A DNA stretch of 64,000 bases from Anisakis pegreffii (taxonomy: Eukaryota; Nematoda; Chromadorea; Rhabditida; Anisakidae), in the NCBI GenBank assembly GCA_035041965.1, contig JAPYMA010000597.1, forward strand, positions 1-64,000, read 5' to 3'. Position numbers and translations under genes: made by a program. The notes beneath the pieces were generated by a model that saw only the letters and a list, made by a program, of their open reading frames with translations, searched no databases and was not told where the DNA came from. This document shows, in pieces, positions 25,465 through 36,100 of this stretch; the stretch's first letter is position 1; each line of letters opens with the position of its first letter.

Positions 25465-28400
25465 ATGGTCGTATCCGATGTGCTGAACACAACTGTGATC
25501 ACGACAGCCGGAGTGATTGTGCTCTCAACAGTTCTCTTTCATATAATATTCAGAAAGAAAGGATATTGTGCTTTTTGTCCATTCACTAAGGTTTGATTCG
25601 ATTCCATTACAAATTTATCGTTTACTGCATAATTGCGTCTCTTTTTCAATTCACTGAAAATTTCCAGTGAAACAGTTGAACTGACACTCATGGATGCCTC
25701 GAAAACGAGAGGATTCCTTACAATCAGCGCACCATTACAATAAAATATAGTTTTTAAAGTACTGTGAGTCCTAGTGAAGCTTTGCGGATTTTCACCTCAA
25801 TTTAGCCGGTTATCCATAGATGAGGATGCCCAGATCCGGGTAGAGGTGAGATTAGACATCGGATATAGCATGCACTCAGGCCAATGTCTTCGTCAAAATC
25901 CGGGCAAGTTTGTTCCGTTAATGGCGCTTCTTGAAGTGAAGCATTTTACAGTTTTCACGAGTTCGGTCGCCAACTTCAAAATATTTACGACGAATTTATT
26001 TGTTTTACGAGCAGCAGCAGCAAACACAGCCAGAATCTCACAATCAATCATTAAAAAAATCGTTGTTTCTCACAAAATCTTTTCATAATCTTCAGAAAAA
26101 TCCAGTAACATTGGTGAATGCCGACACCAAATACGCGTTGCCGTTGATGAGCAAGGAAATCGTAAGCAATGACACGAGGAAATTCCGTTTCAAACTACCA
26201 TCAAATGATCATGTGCTTGGTTTACCAACTGGACAACACGTCTACCTGAGTGCTAAGGTATCGAATGAGAATAACACAATCATTTACTTGATTCATTTGA
26301 CGAAAGATGTTCTCGTATATGACGACGCTTCGAAATGTTACCTGGATTACCTGGATTGGCCAGACTATCAAACGTTTGTAACGTTGCTGGCCACAATGCT
26401 CACGTTTCCGTGCACATTGTTTTAGCCTCAATTCACGCCACCCCACTGGCTAGGCGAGCAGGCCAACCGAACACAACCGAACAATTCATTAGTTGCGATG
26501 AATATTCTGCATAATTAATCGTAGCCAAATATCAATCCAATAAATAATCATAACTCTACTAATATAAATATTCCGCCGATTGCTCCCAGCGATTGACAAA
26601 ACAACCACTCGGTCCATGTAACAATATTAACAGTCGCTTTGAAATGTGATAATGCAAATTTGAAGATTGATGGCAAACTGACTGTACGTCCATACACACC
26701 GATCTCATCGGATGACGATAAGGGTTTCGTTGAACTGATGATCAAAGTATATTTCAAAAACGTTCATCCGAAATTTCCGGATGGCGGAAAGATGTCACAA
26801 TATTTGGAGTCGATGAAAATCGGTGCTTTATTCTCATCAAATTCCCATCTTTTCTCAAAATTCTCACCATATTAAAATAGTGAAATGTGTTTTGACGAAA
26901 AGAAATTTTTCTGTTAACGTCATCAGTGTGACCACTTTTTCAATTATTCTAAAACAAAAACGCCTTCATCGAAATCAACTGATGCTGGACGTTTTGAATT
27001 TATAAGCAGAAGAAGTTCATTCAAGTTTTACCGTTTGATCACATTTGAAACAATTCAAGTTTGTGATGAGACACATTTTTTCGTCATTCACCAAATTTCA
27101 GTCATTATCTTGCGATCAGTTTCATTAATTTCTTCACATATACCATGAAAACTCGGCCACTACGCTAATTTCTAGTATTTTGACTTCATTCAGGTGATAC
27201 AATCGATTTTCGTGGCCCATCAGGTCTGATCGTTTATGAAGGCAACGGGAACTTTGCCGTGAAACCGTCAAAAACTGCGGCGGCCGTTCGTCGACACTTC
27301 AAAAATGTTGGCATGATTGCCGGAGGAACAGGTATCACTCCAATGCTACAGGTTCGTTCATCAGACAGAGGACGATAGTTTTTAAGTGCATATTGTGCAG
27401 TGCAAATTTATTCTTTTTCCAGGTCAATTTCCAAATTTCGTTTGTGTTTTATCGTACGAAAAAGAAATTCCTGAAAGACTTTTCTACCGACGACTATTCC
27501 TTGTTTTTCATCTGTCACTGTAAAGTATTTTGATAATCTCATCGAGTCTCATCGATTGCAGATAATCAACGCGATTCTGAAGGACCCCAACGACTCGACG
27601 AAAATTTCATTGCTTTTTGCGAATCAGACGGAGGACGATATATTGCTCAGGTACTAATAGAAATGATATGAAATAATAATAATAATAATAATGGTAATAA
27701 TAAATATGATAATAAATAAACATAATAACCATAACATTCAATTTTAAAAGGAATATGAATAACAATAGTAACGGCAATATTATTAGTTTCATGTGATATA
27801 CATATTATGAGGTTATGTGGATGGCAAAAATCTTCGTTTGAGAAAATTTTCAACGAATATCGATCTGAATAAAGTTGTTTAATGCAGTGAAACACTTTGC
27901 TGTGTACCGTTCGATTATATTTGCTATGCAAACAATCTTAAGCGAACTTCTAATGTTATATGTTCATACACGAATAAAGCGATGTTACAGAGACGAACTA
28001 GACAAACTGGCAAAGCAGCATGAAGATCGTTTCCAGGTATGGTATACTCTTGATAAAATGGCTCTCGGATGGAAGTATTCCACAGGTATTCACTTAATAT
28101 CATAATCGTGTCGTATTTGCTTCGAAAAATTCAGTGATTTGTATTGAACAAGTAACTGAAAAATAGTTATCTATTTGGTTCTGTAAAAATAATCATATTT
28201 TGATGAGGTTTTCCGTTTTCGACGTGCTTGATTGCTATTGGATCGCTGTTCTGAGAAAGATGCTTTGTTTTTTTTAATGCAAGAATGACTGATAGGAAAG
28301 TGAGGAGCGCACATTTGAAATGGTTTTAGATCGAGAATAGGGATCAAAAAGCATGATCGAAATTGTAGAACTGATCAGTTTGATCGATCGATACTTAATT

Positions 28401-28651
28401 CAGTTGATTCGTGAATCACAGTAGCATACTTCTGTTTAATCTGAAGCCAACGAGAGAGTGAGTGTCATTATGGAGAAAATATCAACTTTTTTTTAGGCTA
28501 CATAACGGATGAGATGATTGACGCTCATTTGCCGAAAGCCGGTGCAGATACAGCGATTCTGATGTGTGGTCCACCGCCAATGATTAACTTTGCTTGCGTG
28601 CCGAATCTGGAGAAACTTCAACACGCCAAAGAAAACTATTTCTCATTTTGA
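25465..28651 (+). CDS. NADH-cytochrome b5 reductase
   Basis: Seven exons: 25465-25590, 26096-26257, 26666-26822, 27194-27351, 27562-27650, 27991-28085, 28497-28651; 942 nt, 313 residues (human CYB5R3 has 301). The enzyme moves electrons from NADH through FAD to cytochrome b5 on the ER or mitochondrial outer membrane, feeding lipid desaturation and related reactions. The N-terminus has a membrane segment at about 10-28. The FAD-binding RPYT is at 104-107 ([15 protein letters not shown]). A GGTGITP loop lies at 192-198 and the NADH-binding CGPPPM at 286-291. The C-terminus ends in an aromatic residue (YFSF), as usual for the family. The exon 3 acceptor ends in AAG, chosen because it restores [14 protein letters not shown]. 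Intron 2 carries a dispersed repeat ending about 50 bases before that acceptor. Confidence 0.96.
26339..26618 (+). repeat. dispersed ~280-bp repeat, copy in cytochrome b5 reductase intron 2
   Basis: Closely related to 30351-30630. Both begin near TTACCTGGATTGGCCAG or a close variant, share CTGGCTAGGCGAGCAGGCCA in the middle, and end in TTGACAAAACAACCACTCG. The first and last bases show weak inverted similarity (TTACCTGGA against the reverse complement of the end), so it may be a small nonautonomous transposon. Confidence 0.8.
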
Positions 28652-28653
28652 TC

Positions 28654-28659
28654 AATAAA
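28654..28659 (+). terminator. candidate poly(A) signal AATAAA of cytochrome b5 reductase
   Basis: AATAAA begins three bases after the stop codon. If this is the functional signal the 3' UTR would be only about 20 nt, short but known in nematodes. Confidence 0.5.
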
Positions 28660-30151
28660 TTACTTCATTCATTCATTCGTCAATATGTAGAAATGGAACG
28701 AATTTCAAACGCTTTCAGCAACTCTAAAAATCGTTTTTCTACAGTCGTGTAGTTGTGTGTTTTGCATTTGACATTGTTCATGAATTATGGAGTTGTTTCG
28801 TCATGTTCAGTTGTTTGAAGCATTTTAGAGATGTTGTCGAATGTCATTTTAATCATTCAATAGATTGCCTTTTGTTGTCTTAATTTCTAAATGAGAATAT
28901 AGGTATCTCTGTTCAGAATGAATGAGTGCTATCTGTAATCTGCTTACGATTAGTATTGCGCGATTTTGACAGGGATCAGTCTCGTTTTCAATGGGGAAAG
29001 CAGTGGCTGGCTCATAGTCATTGAGATGCGTTTGTGTATGAGCGGTTATGGTAGATATTTGGATATTTCGTGAACTCAGCTGAAGTTTGAAAGTTTTTTT
29101 GTGATTTTTAGCATTCTCATAGATGTGAAAATGTAAATATATCATGTAAAGTTTCGATTTGATTATAGTCATTTTCATATTTGAGTGTTTGTGTTAGGTA
29201 TTTTGGTACAGTGTGTCTGGTACACGTCTATGTGAGCCATATTTTTCGATGTGTACTTTTATTCGATATTCACGTATTCAATAATCGTTGACTTCATAGT
29301 TCTTTTCTTATTTGTTCCTTTTAAAAGTAACATTTGATTAAGATTTTGATAGGTTCATGATTTTCTTTTCCACTCTACCTGAATACTTCAAGTGCACAGA
29401 GGTAGTTTCTTTAAATTGTTACTTTTCAGTTAGATTTGATGTTTCACTGCACTGATGTCATTGTAGTGATATCTTTTAAGAATAAATTTGTATAATTTTG
29501 TGAAGTCTATCACTAACCGAAGCAAGCACAACATCAAGTTGAACATCCAGTCATGTCAATCGTTTTATGAGTTATTGTGATCGCTGATTAAATAAACAAC
29601 TAAATGAATAGGGGCGAAAATTATGTTCCTTGCTGAATTATTAGTTGGATGGACGTATGAATATGAGGTATGAAAAGAGAACCATTACTATGTGAGATTC
29701 TTTTGATTTCGAGTTTCACTCAAAATTCCTAAGTAGAAAAACAAAAAACTCATCGCATTTTTATGAATGCATCGAATTTTGAACGCTGATGAAAAGTTAA
29801 CCAGCAACACGAGTCATCATTAATGAATGCACAAATTTACAGTGTAAAAGATCCATCGGAAATGTTTATTTGCAAATTCATCAGAATTTACGAAAAACTT
29901 ACAATTAGGAACTTTAAAAAATTCCATGAATATATGAAAAATTAGGCGACTGTATGAGCTTTCGGGTGAATTGTTTGCATAAACTAAAATTTTCATATCA
30001 CTAGCAATAATCTTCGACGTTGAACATTGCTATGGATCATTCGTACGATTATAGGGGGTAGTGGGCGGTTTAGGCGACCGAGGATCGATTGCATCGGTCG
30101 TTGTTTAAAAAAAAATAAAACTGGTATTTTGAGTTTAGATGATTGTCACAA
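28660..30151. other. intergenic, nothing recognised
   Basis: About 1.5 kb of AT-rich sequence between the cytochrome b5 reductase and the tyrosine kinase. I see no exon, repeat or RNA gene. The 109-codon minus-strand frame at 28849-29178 has no recognisable similarity and lies antisense in T/G-rich DNA. Confidence 0.5.
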
Positions 30152-30174
30152 ATGTCCGCAGTGACAACGTCTGA
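30139..30174 (+). other. short upstream open frame overlapping the kinase start
   Basis: An ATG lies immediately after a GAGTTTAG acceptor and opens an 11-codon frame (MIVTNVRSDNV) that ends at 30174. It overlaps the proposed kinase start at 30152 in another frame. If splicing uses that acceptor, translation of the kinase would need leaky scanning, or its real start lies elsewhere. Confidence 0.35.
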
Positions 30175-33100
30175 TCATGCAAAAAGTCCATCGAAACCAC
30201 CACCTGCTGCTCTATCAGCAACGAAAATACCTGCGGGTGAGATTTTCTATTTTCAGGATTTGACATGAGATTTGAATATCTTTGAATAATCGGTTATCTC
30301 AACGATAACAGTTTCATAGATTATCGTTGTTCATACGATATTATTATAACCTAGATTACCTGGATTGGCCAGGCTATCAAACGTTTGCAACGTTGCTGGC
30401 CAAAACGCTCGCAATGTTTCCGTTCGCACTGTTTTAGCCTTGATTTTAGCCATCCCGCTGGCTAGGCGAGCAGGCCAACTGAACACAGTCGAGTGAGTAA
30501 TTAGTTGCGGTGAATACTTTGCATAACTAAACATAACCAAATACCAGTCCAGTAAATAATCATAATTCTAATAAAAAGATATTCCTGCGATCGCTCACAG
30601 CTATTGACAAAACAACCACTCGATGTCCAAGCAATAAGTGTTTACCCGATATTATTATGCAGAATATCATTAACAGTGTTGTCATTGTGATCGCTCTTAT
30701 CGGCATTGTATCATTAATTTCTTGTATTGCTATTACTAACCTAAACCATTCATTATTTCCAGCAAAATCTGCAAGCAGCAGTGAGCACTTTCACAATCGA
30801 TCAGCTAGTAGTGAGGGTTACAGCACATCTTCTACAAGTATGCATTCATTATTCATCTACGATATCTCATCTCATTCCATCAATATACATACAAAATGAC
30901 CATTGTATTAGCAAACAACAATAATGAATTTGATTATTTCAAAACAAAAATCAAAAGTCTACGAAATCAATTTGATCAGTTTGATCTACGAACTCAAAAA
31001 CAAAGATCAATTTGGTCCCTCATATGATTTATTTGTATCTTTGGACAGAGCTGATCCTGAACAAACGGAGGAATACTTGTGTTGTTGACGACTAATGCTT
31101 AGTTGGGGAGGTGTAGCCGGATTTCTGAAGTAGGCCTTAAAACTGGGTTAATTCATCACTTCATTAAACTGGATACATCTGATTTATGCATTACTCAATA
31201 GTACACTTCTGTAAGAATGTTCTATGAAACAATTTCAAGCTAGCAGCTGAAAGCTGAGCATTTCTCACCAACAACATAAATTGTTCATATATTCGAATAG
31301 AGCAAATTTAATACTATCAGAGAACCATACGGGAGGGGGACTGGATTCTAGAGGTGCAGAAGGTTTCTGAAAGTATCTCATCTGCTAATTAATTATAATG
31401 CTCAACTATGCACATTTGCTTGGTCAGGTCATTGATCAGCAATAAATTGTTGAACGATCATATGGAGTACCATTATCAGGCTATTATTGCCTTAACGACA
31501 GTCATAAACTTTTCTGAGGTCAACAGACAAACCAGAATTTACATCTCACATCAGTAAAAGTATTCATGTGCTCAATGTAAAATCCCTGGTTCTGGAAGTA
31601 TAACTATAATTGTAGAGATTAAGCTATCACATCTGAATATTCGGATAGCTGTAGTGTAAGTAAAGCAATATTTAGTTGAAGGCCACAAAATGAATCTTCT
31701 GATTTCAGGCCCTCATTCGAGAGAATTCAGGAACCGACGTCGTGTAAAATCTTCGCAGAGTAGTGAGTGTTTCTGAGTTGTTTTCAGTTAAATGCTTTAT
31801 CCATGCCTTCAGATCAATTCAGATCATTATAAGCATCTATATCTCAAAATCGTGCATGGCAGTCTTATGCTGCTGGTCTAAGTGACTCTATAACAGTGGT
31901 TCTCATCGGGGGTGCAATTACCCGTTTTGAACAATTTGGAGGTGTCAAGGGGTAATGGAGGAGGTCGGGAAATTAGTATTTCTTGCAATCGTAATGTTAT
32001 GATAAAACACCATTGTTGTCGAAGAAAAACAAAGTAAAATTGGGTTGAATATGTATTTATTGGGAAAGAACACAATAAATTGATAACAGACAGAACAAAA
32101 CAGTTGGAGGATCGATTGAGATGACGTCAGCAAGGGTGCTTACAACCTTTGCTCGGGGAATATGCTTGTCACAGTGGGAGGGCGGATTGATAGGAGGTGA
32201 GAGGGGGTTGGGATGCCCACAGTCGTTGCTTGGGCAATGTACCGACTATCAGTGCAATAAGGAGTAGGGGGAGGCTCTGACTGATAGAGGGTGGACTGAA
32301 TCTCTAAAGGTGGAACTGTTCCCCCTAGTTGATAATTGACAGAATGAGACACAAGCAAAAAAAGAAGAAATAACGGAAGGCTTCAACTGCGAAGAAATAG
32401 ATCAAACAGAAAAAAGAAACGAAAAAATGAAAGAGGACTCAGATATCTTGACGCTGGTGACTTGATCTCTTGGATTGATTCGTTTTCCCGGCTGGACTCG
32501 CTTTCTCGTCTGATTGTTGCAAAATTCTCGTCTTGTCTGATGACTGGTGGTCGAACGACAAATCCAAACGTAGCAAAATATTTATTAAATGAAGTCTGGC
32601 AGCACAATACAATAATACGAATTATCTCACTTCTCCAAGTGTCGTCCAAATAATAGAATTCAAATCTTTTAATACGAATAACTTGTGATCCTTTTACTTC
32701 GGTTCAAATAGCCGACATTCAATAATGAGTCTTCGATAACGGGACTTCGAGTTTAATCACTTTACTTGAGGTATGCCAACAACAGAATTATTTCGGCTTA
32801 TGATCTCCAACTTCTTCGTGATTTGTCCTTGGCACTACCTCAAACTTGGGTAATTAAACCCGAGTATATGCGATTTTTACTTAATTAGACGTGGACTCGA
32901 AGAAGCTAAACAAATTAAACAATTCTAAGAAACAAATCAAATCAAATGTAATCAAGGAGACTGGAAAAAACATAATGAATGTCGTGAAGCATTGGCTGCA
33001 TAAGATGAAAATGATTTTGATAGAAGACGCATACCTTCTTTTATATCAATCGAATTAAAGCTATGATATCATGGAACTGTTTATTAGAAACATGATATCA

Positions 33101-36100
33101 TGCGAATACATATTACAACATGGTACAACATGAACAAAGAATACAAAGAGTTTGCATAAATGTGGTCTGATTGGACGGATATGATAAGGACCGCGTACGG
33201 CTAAGGCACAGGATACGATCAACAGATATCAATATGAGAAATCAACAATTTACACAAAGAATAGCTTTTATAAGAGGATGAAAGTCGGAATTATTAATGA
33301 ATCATAACATTGTACAAATCATTTGAATATTATATTACACACATTTACTCAATTACAAATCAACATACAATTCTAACGAAACAACATTTTTTACCACACA
33401 ATAATTAGCATAATTGATTAATTAATTATTGTGTGTAGCTTAATTTTTTTTACCTTTTCGCGACATCCGTCGCGACAGGCAATGTCTTTATCACACTGGG
33501 GTATCTGTTATGAGGCGAACCCGGAAAGAGGCGGGGTTCTCCGGATTGATTACAATATGCAAAGCACATGGTACAGTTGGAGTTTGTCTGGAGTTACGAA
33601 TTAGGTTCGTGGACTGTTGCTGTCGACTGAAATTTACTGATGGCTGTTGTTGGTTAATATTAGAGAATCGTTGCTGACGAAATTTATTTGATAATGCGGT
33701 TTGCATTGGTGAAGAAGACGCAAATGATCGCATCGATAATTGTGGTATATTTCTGCGAGTTGGCATTATCGATTGATTAGCGTGTTCAGAGCGGCTGCTG
33801 AAGCGTGCAAGAGGTTGCACGGCTTCCAGCATTTGAGCCGTTTCTAATAAAATTCGAAGGAAATCAGAAGTCGAATAATTGACACATTTTTGCTTCGATG
33901 AATACATGAGAAGCCTTGTTGCTTCAGGCAAATGTTCTTCTAGCTCGAATAATATTTGCCGTTGTTCAGTATCGATGTTAGCAATACGCATATGGTTTAG
34001 AATGCGAGAAACATCGTTATGAAATTCTTTAAGGTCAATCGAAGTATGAGAGGGGTTACGCAATTGACGCAGTTGCACTTGAAGACTGCGTTCAAGCGCA
34101 TCAAGGTTGCCGAACTGTTGGTGGAGAGCGTCGATTAGAGGACGATAGCTCTCCGCTCGACGTGGGTAGCCTGCCGCTACGAGTTTTGCTTGACCTCGTA
34201 AGCAGCTGGTTAGGTACGCAAATTTCTCGACATTTGCGAGGGGGTGAATATCGACGGTTGCTTCGAAAAATTGCCAGAATTCAAACCACTCACCTGGTTT
34301 GCCGTCGAATGTTGGCAATTGGAGTTGCGGCAGACGAGCTGTGATTGTATTCGGTAGATGAGTTGATTGAACGTATGCATCTGTGGAGACTTGTGACGGT
34401 TGGCGTTGGATAATAGGTGGTTCAACTTTTTGTTGGGTTGTAGTCGCTGACAATTCTGGGGATTGCAGCAATTGGCGACTAGGTGCGGGGGAAAGGTTTG
34501 AGCGGATTCGATCTTCAAGATCGTGGAGGTCTTCATCCAAGAAATGTAGTTTATGGATGATTGTTGGGATTTGGGACAGCGTTGCTCTCAGGCCATTTGG
34601 GTTTTCGTTCATAGCCTGGAATGCCGCATATTCCGATTGAACGGTTTGCTGATCATCTTCGGGTGACAACGAACGAATAATCTCTTTCCATTCGTCGTAA
34701 AGAATGCGGAGACGTTGTTCTGATTCCTCCAACAAAACACACATGGAGGCTGCTGACCGTCTAGTTTGTTGCATACTAGACAGTTGTTCAGTTGGGAGCA
34801 ATGCGTCGTCAAGGCGAAATTGCAGATATGAGTCTGCATCATCAATAATAGGAGCGCAGTCGGATGAATGAGGTCCGTCAGAGAGTTGCAAATAAGCAGT
34901 TGCTGTAGCCTGCGGCGGGACGATTGGGTTAGCGGCTTCTAGACGATCCATGTCGCAGAAAAACAAAGGAAAGATTGGGTTGAATATGTATTTATTGGGA
35001 AAGAACACAATAAATTGATGGTGAACAGAACAAATTGATGATGAACACAACAGACGGTTGAGGGATCGATTGGTTGGATTGGGGAAAAACAATAACCCAC
35101 AGCCGTTGCTTGGGTAGGAATTGATCGCACTTGAGGGATCGATTGGTTTGATGTCAGCAAGGGTGCTCACAGCCTTTGCTCGGGGTTTATGATTGTCACA
35201 CTTGGAAGAGCGGATTGATGAGAGGTCTCCGAGGGGATGGGATGCCCACAGCCTTTGCTTGGGCTTCATATTTGTCACACTGAGGTATCTGCTATGAGGC
35301 AAACCCGGAGAGAGGGCGGGGTTCTCCCGATTGATTACAATATGCAAAGTTTGGAAAGGATGCGTCGCTTATTGCGTCAAGTACGCACATGAAATTGGCA
35401 CAACAAAGATACAATTGTGGGATAAGAAAACTATGATGGGGATACTAAATGGTAAACGGATTGTTTAAAGAGAGGTCAATTGCTTTTTATATAAGTGAGA
35501 TAAACAATTAATGACGTTATCAAATACTACTTAATGCAGACAAAGAATCGCATCAGTGATCACTATTTAATGAGCTATCAATTCGCTAGCATGCGACAGC
35601 CTTAGAAATCACTCTAATCTTATCTAACTATCCCTCTGAACACTTTCTCACTGGCTCTCTGTGGGATAGGTTGTCATATCAGTTCTAATGGCTCATTGCG
35701 TAAACAATCTGCTGTCAATCAAATTATCTATATTATTATTAATTCTATTTAATATTCTAATTATTAATTTTTAAATACTCAAATTACTTCACGACAGCAC
35801 AGTCGTGACGCATACATTGCTATAGCTGTATAAGGGTTACCATCTTCAAGCTACCAGTACCCTTATGATTGCCCGGTAACATGCCAATTTCTTCACATCA
35901 TTAGATTCCCCACATTCTCTACTTTCAGAAATGTACATATGTTGTCGAGCGATTTTGCTTACTTGAGGAGATATGGCTGATTTTCTGAAGCTATCTCAGG
36001 TAGCTCGGCGGCGCTCCTTCCAATACATTGTATCACTGTTGATCAATGTGCACATTACCATAGAGGAATTAGGGTGACAATCTTCAAACTAACCGTCTCC

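Larger units (their letters stand above)
32017..35813 (-). mobile_element. degenerate BEL/Pao-like LTR retrotransposon
   Basis: It lies on the minus strand. The upstream LTR-like segment begins TGTCGTGAAG (35797, or TGCGTCACGAC from 35813). It has a TATAAAAAG box near 35490 and AATAAA near 34985, and ends in CTGCGACA just before the gag ATG at 34951. The downstream LTR-like segment begins TGTCGCGACGG near 33470 and ends TTCTTCGACA at 32017; its last ~330 bases match the end of the upstream segment. The two LTRs are very diverged, so this is old or mosaic. Similarity of the surrounding hAT sequence to the copy at 39070 stops at exactly 32016, marking the insertion point. No protease, reverse transcriptase, RNase H or integrase was found. 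Confidence 0.6.

Noticed and set aside
25774..26088. 104-codon frame in cytochrome b5 reductase intron 1
   Set aside because: Exons at 25465-25590 and 26096-26257 join in phase without it, and it resembles no known domain.
34162..34640. Plus-strand frames opposite the gag ORF
   Set aside because: Shadows of the minus-strand gag reading frame.
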